The position numbers were made by a program, and so were the translations under genes. This document shows positions 44,983-54,060 of a stretch of 64,000 bases of DNA, in pieces (within the stretch, counting starts at the first letter, position 1; every line of letters starts with the position of its first letter). Below the pieces are notes generated by a model. It saw only the letters and a list, made by a program, of their open reading frames with translations, made no database searches and had not been told where the DNA came from. This stretch comes from Symbiodinium sp. CCMP2592. Lineage: Eukaryota; Sar; Dinophyceae; Suessiales; Symbiodiniaceae. The stretch covers positions 182,994 to 246,993 of the forward strand of contig CAJNDT010004535.1 in NCBI GenBank assembly GCA_905221615.1. The letters run 5' to 3'.

Positions 44983-45919
44983 TTATGGCTTCAACAGAAG
45001 CTGGCGGCACTGCTGCACGAAGTGAGGGAGGCGAGGGAGGGCAGAAACCGTAAGCTGTTGCTGCACCAGCAGTGCGCGGGCTTCATCCAGGTAGATGCGG
45101 CAGGTTTTTTGATCCTGCCATCTTCCCATAATCATGGTAGCTTCAAAGTTCTGTGAGGTTTGCCAGTGAAAAGTGGCACCTCCTCGGCGAAGGCCGTAGG
45201 GGGAGGAAGGTGCCTTCTTCCAGCCCCAGGAAGACTACCAGTTTCTGGAATCTTGCCCGAAAAACTTGCAACGAAGAGTTAATTATAGATTGATCGGTTG
45301 ACCACGATGCCATGGCTGCAGGCAGCACGCGGCATAGAAAAGGGTCGAAGAGTGAGACGCTCTGCGCTCTCCCACGGGAGGTTTTGGTGTGTGGTAAAGC
45401 TACCACCACGTGCCCTGAGCGCAGGCAGGAAACGTCTCTGGGCCGCAGCCCGTAAATTTCAGCAGTGCGAAGGAAAAAGAGAAACTGGATGAGAAGTGCC
45501 ACTGCAAGCCTTTTCTGACCAGCTGCAAGTGCAGCTCCTGCCATGGCTTGCACCATGGACCATGGGACAGGCGTGGCTCTGCAGGGCTTGTAAACTTTCA
45601 TCCAGTTGGAGTATAATTGCGTGGCAGTATAAAGCCTCGACCTCAGTCGGGGGAGGAAACGTTTGAGGGCTGACACAGCAGCCCCAGCATACCCAGGTGA
45701 GTCACCCTCTTGAAAGGATTCATTCATGAATTCCCCAAGCGCTGAGTCAAGGGCTTTCACCGTGTTGGGCAGCTCTAATTCCTCCCTTGCAAGAAAGGCA
45801 AAAAAGCGGAGCAGGGCACGGCGGTAGTTGGCTCGGGATTTGGGGTTCAGACCTTGGAACCTAAGGTGGAGCTTAGGAGCCATGGTGAGGAGCAAATCTC
45901 CTGGACGCAGTATCGGCAA
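44983..45919 (-). CDS. Tyrosine recombinase (YR), broken by a 1-base frameshift
   Basis: The first in-frame ATG is at 45883 (MAPKLHLRFQGL); the frame is open from 45919 and overlaps the RT ORF by about 47 bases. It has the core-binding half (SRANYRRALLRFFAFL), then the catalytic domain with Arg in FFLRTAEIYGLRPRDV and Lys in LPHTKTSRGRAQS. The frame then goes wrong at a run of five G on the + strand (45199-45203) and stops at 45143. In the neighbouring frame the domain continues at once with GLRRGGATFHWQ (second catalytic Arg), IMGRWQDQKTCRIYLDEA (GRW and nucleophile Tyr), to a stop at 44983. Known: such recombinases insert the circular cDNA. Tyr-Gly replaces the usual His two residues before the second Arg, as often in divergent YRs. 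Inference: a recent inactivating indel or an assembly error. Confidence 0.88.
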
Positions 45920-48900
45920 AATTCCATGCCGAAATGGTCCAAAGCGCTAGCGCCTGCAGTTGCGCCGCCAGCTGAACCGCCATCATCCGTCGAGCCAATC
46001 TATTAAGCCGCTTGCTGTGTGCCCTGCCTTTCGCCATGATATGATACACGACCTGGGAGTCAAGGATGTGGAAGAACCTTGTCCCCTGTGTATTCAACTG
46101 CCGCGCACGGCGTCGGATCTCCGCTAGAGCTGCCAACATCTCCAGCGTGGTGATGTTGTCCTCGTTGTGCCAGGCAAAGGACAACGTGTTGCGCCACCTC
46201 CAAAGGTGCGCCGGGTAGGGCACCATTTTGAGGTTGTCTGGCTCGCTTGGAGCCATGAGCCGAACCTCTGTACCACGATAGTGCCCCCGGCTCAGCATCC
46301 TCCGTAGATGCTCCAGTGGATCTTCCAAGATCTCCCTGGCAATGGGAGCAATCACCTCAGACGCTGCCTCCGCCGCGGCGGGTGTTCTGAGGCTTGAGGA
46401 AGCACCCCGTAGCTGTGCCATCAGCTGCCACTCCATGGTGCGATCGGTGAGCTTGCCTGGGATGAGCGGGGAGATCTCAGCCAGATCCCTCTTGATCGCC
46501 AACGCCAAGGCGTCGCACAGGTCCCCTGGGAGGCGGAGCTCCTCGCAACAGGCGAATCGAATCCGACCTGTGCTGTCGTACCAGGCCTTGTGCTCCTCTT
46601 CGTGGTCTCGGCACGCGGGCCGGTGCAAAGCTTTGTGGACCTCCGGGGAGTTGTGCAGGAGCTCCACCCATCGCTTGGGCCCACCAAAGCAGCACAAGGG
46701 AAACGAGGTGGAAAGAATCCCTCTTGTCTCCCTTAGCTCTTCTGCCTCCGGGAAGAACCAGAGGTAGGAGTCCCAGGGCTGGCAGACAAAGCAGAGGAAG
46801 TTCTCTTCCACCGCTCGGGAAAGGGACTTCAGAGCCCTCAGGGCCAGGGTGTTTGCCCTTCTCACTTCAAAGGCGGCGGCCTTGGAGAGACCGGCCACAC
46901 CAGTGAGGTGCCCTCCTGATCTCAGGGCAGGCGGGGCTTCCACCCATCTCCCATTCTGCAGCTGCACTTGTTCGCCACGGCCGAGCCCAAAGGTGGCGAA
47001 GGGCGGACTCCAAAACTTGGCCGCAACCAGTGGGTCCGCCTCCATTCTCTCTAGCTTCTCTTTTCCACCTGGGCTCCAAAAATCATCCCTGTCATCGACA
47101 TTAGGCCCAGAGGCGGGGAGCACGGCCACCTTGTTAAGGGCCATGGCCTCAGTGAGAGGTTGCCCAGGTTCAGGAAAGAACTCAGCAAAGGTGGGGCACA
47201 AGTAGTTCCTTCTGGAACACCTGTGTTCTCTATGCTCGGCAATGCACCAAGTGGAGCAAAATGATCTCCCACATGAAGCCGGACAGGGGTAAAAGAGGCC
47301 GTGTGAGCCCCAAGATTCTTCTCCGCCGCAGCGGGCACAGATCCCGGGCTCATCCTCTTCCACTGGTGCCACAGTAGGCCTCCTTGCCGTCTGAGCCACG
47401 GCAGCGCCTCCTCCCCAAAGGGATGCGTCGGAGCAGGAGATCTCCCCAGACACTCTGGCCCTCAAGGAGGTGGAAGCCAAGGGGAGAAGGAACACGAAGG
47501 TCAGCATCTCATCGATGACCTGGGGGTCTGGGTCCACTGCCCCCTCCTTGGCTCTTTCGATCAGAGGGAAGATCTCCTGGAACACTGCGAAGAGCGGCCT
47601 CCGGAAAGCGGCCACAAAGGTTGCGATCCCAGCCCACCTCCTCAAGGCAGCTTCCGACCAGGAGGAGGAAGCCAGGAGGCCCAAAGTGGCCAGGACCAGC
47701 TTCTCGGCTTTGTCGCTCCCAACTGCGATCGTTCCCTTGTCTCCATCAAGCACCCCTCCTTGGATGCCTCCACGGAGAGCTCCGGCGAGGGACTTGGAGG
47801 CGTTGAGAGGAAGCCCTCTCTCTTTGCAGGCAGCCCTAAAACGCTCATGCTCCGGGCTGGCGACACCTTCTTCTACTGCACGCAGCGTGGTGTCAACCAT
47901 CCGCACCTGGTCGAAGGAGTCAAGGTAAAGCACGGCTCCGCCCTCAGCGGGTATTTCCTTGACCTTCGAGATCTCCATGCTGGCCGGTACTCCTGCCTTG
48001 TCGAACACAAGGTTCCTGAGCACCGCTTGCATGATGGTGACAGCGGAGCTCCATCCCATTGGGATGACTCGCAGCCCCGGCCTGACCCACTCCTCGTTGG
48101 AGCCCAGCAGGTGGCCTGGCACCTTCTTGGCGTAAGAGAAGTAGGGCAGCCAGGCGTCCGGCATGCGGAACAGGTTGAAGGCCGAGGTGAGATCCTCCGA
48201 CTCTATCATAAGAGTCTGGCTGTCATCCAAGAGCAGCAGGCCCAGCTGGGCCACGTAAGGGAGGAAGTCCTGGTCTCCTGGAAGGGCCTCCAGGTATTCA
48301 TTGATCGGCACGAAGTTGCTGATGAACCTCTGCATCGTGACTTCCTTGCCACCGACCAGCTTCCTCTTCTCCACGGCCCCGGCGCCATTAGTGATCAGGT
48401 GGCCTTGCGCATCGCGAGGGACAGCGCTCTCGTCAACTGGCGCCATCATACCGCGCTGGTAGGCTGCCGAGACGACCTTGTTCCATTCCTCTTGGGAGGC
48501 GTGGACCTTGCCCTTCTTGGAGGTCCTCGGCTGGTCGCTTCCCCTCTTGAAGTGAAGCCTCGGCGAGATCACCGCATTGAGGGCGTCACCGGTCAAGAAG
48601 TCCGTGACGCTAGCGACCGCCGCCTCACCAACGTTGGGCCAGGCTCCGATCACGAGATCTGCTTGGATCTCCCCCACTCGCTCCACCATGTTGCCTTCAT
48701 AGTCGCGGGAGCGACTTGAGAGGATCTTCTCGGCCTCGGCCGGTCCTCCCAATGGCAAGCCGCGCCCCAAGCAACCAGCGCAGCTCTTCGCGATCCCTTT
48801 CACCGCCTCTGCTTGTCGCGGGTTGCCACTTGCAACATAGAGGTGGTGGAGACCTGTTCCCAGGTGGTGCTGGAGACCACCCTGCACGCCCTCAACTTCC

Positions 48901-49370
48901 ACTACTGCTGTGGTTGGATCAGCCCTGTGTGCTGGCCACCGCCAGAGGAGGTCATCCACATGGATCGGGAGCAGGTCGTGTTCCCTAGTGGGCTCCGCGC
49001 CCGGGGGGGCTGCCTCGGTCTCCTCCATCCTGCGGAAGAACGAACCAAGAGGAGTCGGGAACCGCCTGCCCTCATTCAGGAACCATTCGAGGAACTGTTC
49101 CCAGGTGGGCTTGGTGCCCAAAAGTCGACGGACCGCCGTCTGCAAGTGGTTGAGGTTCCACCACCCCGGCGCCGCATGCTTGGCAGCATGCTCCAAGGAG
49201 TCGCGCAGGGTGTCCTCATCTTCACTGACCCCAAGGGCCTCCAACAACTCATCATCCCATTCCTCCTCTTGTCCTGGACTCAAAGTCTCGGCCGCAGCCG
49301 TGTTGAGCCCTGGGGCGCACCCCGTGCCTCCACGGTGGGGTCCTCCGCCGGGGCCTCTTCCTCCCCTTCT
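45873..49370 (-). CDS. Reverse transcriptase / split RNase H with MYND-like finger
   Basis: The frame is open from 49370; the leftmost start-like codon is TTG at 49283 and residues are numbered from there (1136 aa). RT: ESEDLTSAFN (motif A, Asp364), IPMGWSSA (B, 407-414), LYLDSFD (C, 452-458; Ser where the second Asp of YxDD is expected). RNase H begins with SCSDASLWGGGAAVA (Asp619), but its remaining motifs are far away: LEMLAALAEI (Glu1048), HILDSQVV (Asp1075) and WNFADTASR (Asp1124). Between them lie a Cys/His array C-x2-C-x14-C-x3-C-x4-C-x3-C-x3-H-x2-H-x-C (649-689), MYND-like, and about 350 further residues including DSYLWFFPEAEEL and CCFGGPKRW. Known: DIRS-group elements carry a methyltransferase-like domain after RNase H; the insert may relate to it. 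It synthesises element cDNA. Same frame as the upstream gag-like ORF. Confidence 0.88.
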   Translation of the reverse strand, partial: RRGGRGPGGGPHRGGTGCAPGLNTAAAETLSPGQEEEWDDELLEALGVSEDEDTLRDSLEHAAKHAAPGWWNLNHLQTAVRRLLGTKPTWEQFLEWFLNEGRRFPTPLGSFFRRMEETEAAPPGAEPTREHDLLPIHVDDLLWRWPAHRADPTTAVVEVEGVQGGLQHHLGTGLHHLYVASGNPRQAEAVKGIAKSCAGCLGRGLPLGGPAEAEKILSSRSRDYEGNMVERVGEIQADLVIGAWPNVGEAAVASVTDFLTGDALNAVISPRLHFKRGSDQPRTSKKGKVHASQEEWNKVVSAAYQRGMMAPVDESAVPRDAQGHLITNGAGAVEKRKLVGGKEVTMQRFISNFVPINEYLEALPGDQDFLPYVAQLGLLLLDDSQTLMIESEDLTSAFNLFRMPDAWLPYFSYAKKVPGHLLGSNEEWVRPGLRVIPMGWSSAVTIMQAVLRNLVFDKAGVPASMEISKVKEIPAEGGAVLYLDSFDQVRMVDTTLRAVEEGVASPEHERFRAACKERGLPLNASKSLAGALRGGIQGGVLDGDKGTIAVGSDKAEKLVLATLGLLASSSWSEAALRRWAGIATFVAAFRRPLFAVFQEIFPLIERAKEGAVDPDPQVIDEMLTFVFLLPLASTSLRARVSGEISCSDASLWGGGAAVAQTARRPTVAPVEEDEPGICARCGGEESWGSHGLFYPCPASCGRSFCSTWCIAEHREHRCSRRNYLCPTFAEFFPEPGQPLTEAMALNKVAVLPASGPNVDDRDDFWSPGGKEKLERMEADPLVAAKFWSPPFATFGLGRGEQVQLQNGRWVEAPPALRSGGHLTGVAGLSKAAAFEVRRANTLALRALKSLSRAVEENFLCFVCQPWDSYLWFFPEAEELRETRGILSTSFPLCCFGGPKRWVELLHNSPEVHKALHRPACRDHEEEHKAWYDSTGRIRFACCEELRLPGDLCDALALAIKRDLAEISPLIPGKLTDRTMEWQLMAQLRGASSSLRTPAAAEAASEVIAPIAREILEDPLEHLRRMLSRGHYRGTEVRLMAPSEPDNLKMVPYPAHLWRWRNTLSFAWHNEDNITTLEMLAALAEIRRRARQLNTQGTRFFHILDSQVVYHIMAKGRAHSKRLNRLARRMMAVQLAAQLQALALWTISAWNFADTASRRFAPHHGS

Positions 49371-49430
49371 TCATCTTCGTCCCATTCTCCAGGAGGATCT
49401 CCATCCCCATCAGGATCGCCGGGGGGATCA

Positions 49431-51110
49431 TCATCCGGCGGTCTGCCGCCTTTGGCCTCCTTCTTGACCTTCTTCTCGGTGTTGGCCTTCGGGGGCTTCT
49501 TTGGGGCTTTTTCCGCCTCCGCCGCAGCGGGCTCTACTTTTGCCCCTTCTTTCCTTTCGCCTCTTTTTTGCCCTCGCCCTTTTTGCCTTTCTCCCCCTCG
49601 GGGGGCGTGGTCCGGAGCGGTGGGCGAACCACTGCCCCTTGCCCCGGCCCCAGTTCCGCTGGCCTGCTTCCTTCACCTTGGTCTCCAAGGCCAGCTGCCT
49701 CGCCGCCATCACTGCCTCGTCTGTCTCCATCAGGAGACTTCCTTCCCGAGGCACTAGCTCCAGGAACTGCGCCTTCAGCCAGTGATCGTCGGCCAGTGAC
49801 GCTTCGATCGCCTTCACTCTTTGCGCGAGAAGGTCTGCGGCGCGCCGCGCTTCCCCTTCGACCACCAGGTCCAGTGCCTTGCACAAGGTCTTGAGTTCCC
49901 GAAGAAGGCGAACTCCCACCTTTGACCTGTACTCCGGCACCATGATCGTGAGGAGGTAACTCGTCGCCACCGGTGGCGCTGGGTCTCCCCGGGCTGCGAA
50001 GTTCAGCGCCCCCCCGTCCCGTGCGAGCAGCGTTCGCATCTTCTGCAGAAGACGAGCCGACAGCCGCCCCGGGTACTTCTCCGAGTACTCCAGGAGCTGC
50101 AGCTGACGGTCGCGAGACGAGGAGGCTTCGCGAAAAGACGAGTCTGAAGAAGACCCATCTTCGCCCAGGTCGACCTTGGCTCCTCCTCCAAAGGGCCCTC
50201 GGTCCGCCTTTCGGCCAGCCTCTCTGGACCGGCTCCTTTTCTTTTTCTTCTTCTTTTTCTTTTCCTTGGGCGAGCTCTGGTCCTCAGACCGTCGCCTTCT
50301 GGGACTCCGGCCCCTCTTGGTCTCCGACTCGGAGGAGACGCTCTGGTGGCCAGTCGGGTCCAGCCAGCGTCGCCGCTTCTTCTCAAGAGCGGCTTCTGCC
50401 TCCGCGGCTGGCCCGGTGTCCCTCTCCCGCGCACGGGGTTCTTTGGCGCGCCGCTCCGGGGAGCGATCTCGGCGATTCTTCCGCTTATCCCGCCGACCCT
50501 GTCCAGGATCCCTCAAATCTCTGGCCAGGTCGTCGAGTTCTGCGGCGAGCCCCGGAGGCTTCGCTTCCGCGCCAGGGGGGGCACCCCAAGAAGGGGCTGC
50601 GAGACCCTTTTCTCGCTCTTTTCTTCCCCCCTTTGCCTCAGCCGCAGCTGGTGCTGGTGCCTGGCCACCCAAGCGATCTAGCTCCCACTTTAGATCTGCC
50701 GCCGCAGCGGGTTGGGTGAGCCAAGGTGGCTGTTGAGAGGTCCCGAGCTCCGCGAGGGGGATGCTCCGAAGGGACTCAAAGTGGAACTCCATGTCGGGGT
50801 GCCCTTTTGATCCCCTGCAAGTGGCAGGGGATTTGGCACAGACGTGGAAGGAGAACCACCTTTGCTCCGTAGAGCCCTCTCCTTCATCCAGCCACCATTG
50901 CAGGTAACCATCGGACACCGCAACGATGGTACCTGTAAGCCATTCCCCATATCGTGTGGGGTTCTCACGCTCCTCGATCCTCACCAAACCCATCCCCTGA
51001 GGGTGGCGTGAGGAATCGAGGAGCTTTAGTTCGACATAGTCTCCGCGCGCAGCGGGCAGGGCGTTCCATGCGCCCTGGTCCTCTCTAGGGAGGAACCAGG
51101 GCCCGGGCAT
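49431..51110 (-). CDS. Gag-like ORF of the retroelement (559 aa)
   Basis: ATG at 51110, 32 bases downstream of repeat A1. The N-terminal 140 residues (YVELKLLDSSRHPQGMGLVR, then GYLQWWLDEGEGSTEQRWFS) look like a compact beta domain of unknown function. A long Arg/Lys/Ser/Glu-rich region follows with a poly-Lys run and RSRSREAGR. Then comes a helical part (LSARLLQKMRTLLARDGGAL, VGVRLLRELKTLCKALDLVV) ending in a basic tail. There is no zinc knuckle. Position and composition fit a structural, RNA-binding Gag. The stop at 49431 is followed by a stretch better read in another frame until the RT frame opens, so gag and RT may once have formed one polyprotein. Confidence 0.75.
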   Translation of the reverse strand: MPGPWFLPREDQGAWNALPAARGDYVELKLLDSSRHPQGMGLVRIEERENPTRYGEWLTGTIVAVSDGYLQWWLDEGEGSTEQRWFSFHVCAKSPATCRGSKGHPDMEFHFESLRSIPLAELGTSQQPPWLTQPAAAADLKWELDRLGGQAPAPAAAEAKGGRKEREKGLAAPSWGAPPGAEAKPPGLAAELDDLARDLRDPGQGRRDKRKNRRDRSPERRAKEPRARERDTGPAAEAEAALEKKRRRWLDPTGHQSVSSESETKRGRSPRRRRSEDQSSPKEKKKKKKKKRSRSREAGRKADRGPFGGGAKVDLGEDGSSSDSSFREASSSRDRQLQLLEYSEKYPGRLSARLLQKMRTLLARDGGALNFAARGDPAPPVATSYLLTIMVPEYRSKVGVRLLRELKTLCKALDLVVEGEARRAADLLAQRVKAIEASLADDHWLKAQFLELVPREGSLLMETDEAVMAARQLALETKVKEAGQRNWGRGKGQWFAHRSGPRPPRGRKAKRARAKKRRKERRGKSRARCGGGGKSPKEAPEGQHREEGQEGGQRRQTAG

Positions 51111-51141
51111 CCTACCCTACTCCGCCTACGCGGTCATGCTT

Positions 51142-51230
51142 AAACCAAAAAGCTACGCGCGCATGACGTCCAAAGTAAATGTCATGCAAGGTGCGCGCCG
51201 TGGGTGCTCCTAATGCATGACAACGGCCCA
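51142..51230 (-). repeat. Split direct repeat A1 (89 bp)
   Basis: Matches A2 over 89 bases and forms the 5' end of the element, just upstream of the gag-like ATG. Confidence 0.95.
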
Positions 51231-51250
51231 TAGGTGCCGTATCATAATAA

Positions 51251-51281
51251 GGACCCAAAAAGGGACCCTAAGTTTGACAAC
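51251..51281 (-). repeat. Right arm of inverted repeat flanking the retroelement
   Basis: ggacccaaaaagggacccta and then agtttgacaac; reverse complement of 44361-44389 with about four mismatches. It lies 20 bp outside repeat A1. Confidence 0.75.
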
Positions 51282-52914
51282 GACCCATTTCATTGCATTG
51301 CTTTTTGGTTTTCGAGACTGGAGCGGGACAGACGTGCTGCACGTGTTGCAGCGTGTTGCTTTGTGTGAAACCGCGGACCTGCTCGCGGAAGGTCCAGCGA
51401 GCACATCCCTACCGCAATTCGCTCCAGTTCGGCTTTGTTCTGCTCTCTGTTGCATTCTCCTGCAAGGTACTGGCCTGTTGCTTCGCCAATAACTCTGCTT
51501 GAAGACAATGTGGAATCAGAGAAGACGCAAAGCCACTACTTAAATTCTGACTTCGCAGGCGAATCTGCTGAATCTAGTGCTGTTGCATGTCTTGCCCACT
51601 GCCTTTGGCCGAGCCTGACATGCTAGACAGCTAGACAGAGGTGGTAGATGCGCATGGATGGTCTGGCAATCTGCTCCTAGAACTAGTGCTTGTCCAAAGC
51701 AAAGGACTGCACAAAAGTCTACGGGGGTTTCCAATGCGCACCCCCACCCATTTCACTCATCTTCCTCCTCATCTTCCGAAACATCTCCGTCGTCCTCGTC
51801 GTCGACAAGGCCTTGCCCAGCAGATGCGGTGGCTGTCATGCTTTGCGATGTTAGCTGTACTGGGGCATCGACCGATCTTCCTGCTGGAGCCTGGCGCCTT
51901 GCCCGTCACGCGACTGTATACCGGGCCCTTAGTGGCCGTGGAAACTGAAGCTACCGCACAATGACAGCCTCAGCGTGCAGATTCGATGATTAGCACCAGC
52001 CTGGTGCCAGAACTGAGCGGGACATGCCCGAACGCTCGCAATCAGTGGCAAGGCTTCCGTAAATGCACTGAGCGAATTCAGGCCTAGAGGCCTAGACTGC
52101 CATCCTGTCTGAGACGATCTGTGAGCACCAACTCCGGCCACGGAGAAACTAGTGCTCAGTGCTTGGGGGACCTCCATGGGTTCCCTTGCCTCATGGCTTC
52201 CTCTGTGGATGGGAACGGCAGACTTGCACCACAACAAAACTGGTGAGTCCCAGAGACATCCACCTCACTGCAATATGTGCGACTCAAGTCGTTTTCTGCT
52301 CGGGTGGTGTCTGAAGGCAAGGTCAGCCCGCAAGTGGGCGGCTGCCCGCAGTGGGCACAAGAGCCCACGAACACCCTCGTCGTTCTGCGGATGGGAGCGA
52401 AAGCATGGGCCGGACCAATGGCACAAGCTTCAGATACATCCGAGAATCCGAAACAGCTTGCACCTGTCTTCTATCCAAGGATTCCGAGGTTACACGGCAG
52501 CTCCGTCGCTTCAAGGTCAGCTCCCGTCCGAGATCCGGGCTGGAAGTGCCCAGTCCAGCCACTGATCCCGTGTCCTGCACGACAGTTCGGGCAGTTATGC
52601 CACAGACAAGGCGCGCCTTCCAATCGCAGCTCAGCGATGGCGATGCACATACATCTGCTTTTGCCACATGATGCTCACATACTGCTGAGACCTCCAGGGT
52701 CTCTAAGTGTAGAGCTACCAGACCTGGCCCGCTTTTCGGGCGAGGCTGTGGGCAGGGCAAGGCCCCTGCCATGTCAAGTGGACGCCATCCAATAGAAACA
52801 TTGTCATGGATGGTAGACTCTGCTGCCCATGGTGTTGCAAAACAACAAAGCTGAGGCAGGCAGTTCTTCCGGCTAGTGCTGCAGATAATATCGTTATCAG
52901 CATCATTTGCTCAG
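51282..52914. other. Unassigned; possible 3' exons of WD40 gene
   Basis: No family recognised. Short - strand pieces (for example 52720-52330) could be exons following the WD40 unit at 52915-53025, but the frames are not consistent. Confidence 0.3.
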
Positions 52915-53025
52915 GACAACATCACAGCACGAATAGTGCTGCCTGCACATGGAAGCCTCAGCAACCGATCTCCGGTTGCAGCATCCCAAAGTTCCTTGGT
53001 GCACAGCACAATACAGCACTACAGC
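52915..53025 (-). CDS. WD40 blade exon
   Basis: The - strand reads CTKELWDAATGDRLLRLPCA and then GSTIRAVMLS. The pattern L-W-D-x-x-x-G-x-x-L-x-x-L followed by a small loop and I-R-A-V is a classic WD40 blade with its GH-less turn. It is most simply a 3' exon of the WD40 gene at 55.85-57.3 kb, separated from it by a repeat-filled intron of about 2.5 kb; a second WD40 gene is the alternative. Confidence 0.6.
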
Positions 53026-53097
53026 TCCTCGACAAAGCACTGCATGAGAGGGCATGTAAAGACTTGAATGATACAGTCTGATGGATAGATATACATG

Positions 53098-53370
53098 ATC
53101 AAATTTGTGCATATGTATGTATATGTAGTGCATACAGACGTGTATATGCATGGGAATATACATATATATGCAGATATGTATACATATGTGTATGTATATG
53201 CATATGCGTGTATGCATGCGCATGTGCATATGCATATGGCAATTATGGACATGTGTGTGTGTGTGTGTGTGTGTACGGGTGTGTCTGTGTGTCCGTGTGT
53301 CTGTGTGTGTCTGTGTGTGTCTGTGTCTGTCTGTGTCTGTGTGTGTCTGTGTGTGTGTGTGTGTCCGTGT

Positions 53371-53409
<39 letters not shown>

Positions 53410-54060
53410 TGTGTGTGTCTGTGTGTGTCTGTGTGTGTCTGTGTGTGTCTGTGTGTGTCTGTGTGTCTGTGTGTGTCTGTGTGTGTGTCTGTGTGTGTCT
53501 CTGTGTGTCTCTGTGTGTCTCTGTGTCTCTCTGTGTCTCTCTCTGTGTGTGTCTGTTGTGTGTCTGTTGTGTGTCTGTTGTGTGTCTGTTGTGTGTCTGT
53601 TGTGTGTCTGTGTGTCCGTTGACGCACGAACACGTTTCCTCCGGGTGTGCCTGCAACTTTGTTTCCAGGTCGCGAGCATCCTGCGATGTTTTTCCCATGT
53701 GGAACTTTGGCTGATCAGTGTGACGTCGACTTTGAACCCGCTGGTATTTTGCACCTCGGTGGTGTGGGTAGGCTTCCCAAGCTCGGTACTTCGTACGTAC
53801 GTACGTAAGTATGTAGTATGTATGTGCGCACGTCGTAATGTATGTGCGCATGCGCACGTAACATGTATGGATAGATGGATGGGTGGATGGATGGACGGAT
53901 GGATGGATGGGCCCATGGACACGCGGGTCTATGTGTATATGTCTGTAAGGACGCATGGATGCATGCATGGATGCCTGTATGTGCGTACGTCTGTGTCTGT
54001 CCGTCTGCCTGCCTGACTACCTGTCTGACGTCTGCGTGTATGTATGTACGTATGTAATCA
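53098..54060. repeat. Compound microsatellite: (TG)n, (TGTC)n, (GGAT)n, (GTAC)n
   Basis: From about 53243 to 53615 the + strand is almost only tgtgtg and tgtctgtg units. Purine-pyrimidine alternation (ATGCGC, TATATG) precedes it. (ggat)n lies at 53865-53915 and gtacgtacgtac at 53797. Long open frames of Cys-Val or Thr-His repeats here are artefacts. Alternating purine-pyrimidine over about 400 bp has Z-DNA potential. Confidence 0.95.

Larger units (their letters stand above)
44402..51231 (-). mobile_element. DIRS-order tyrosine-recombinase retrotransposon, split direct repeats
   Basis: In - strand order the element reads A1 (51230-51142), gag-like ORF, RT/RNase H ORF, tyrosine recombinase, B1 (44924-44725), A2 (44724-44636), B2 (44601-44402). 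A1 and A2 are 89-bp direct repeats and B1 and B2 are 200-bp direct repeats, by eye essentially identical. Known: A1-ORFs-B1-A2-B2 is the split direct repeat layout of Ngaro/PAT-type YR retrotransposons, which integrate through a recombinase instead of an integrase. The B1-A2 junction directly abuts the two ends, as expected of a circle-junction copy. No target-site duplication is seen, as expected for YR elements. Two frame problems (recombinase; gag-RT junction) suggest this copy is inactive. Confidence 0.9.

Noticed and set aside
49281-49283. ATG start for the RT ORF at 49283
   Set aside because: The codon is TTG on the - strand. The frame is open back to 49370 and is probably entered from the gag-like ORF, so no true start was called.
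47760-49757. Long + strand frames (319 and 314 codons) opposite the retrotransposon
   Set aside because: Shadow frames of the GC-rich RT and gag ORFs on the - strand; no motifs of their own.
53019-53970. Cys-Val-rich + frames and Thr-His-rich - frames of up to 339 codons
   Set aside because: Reading of (TG)n and (TGTC)n repeats in both senses.
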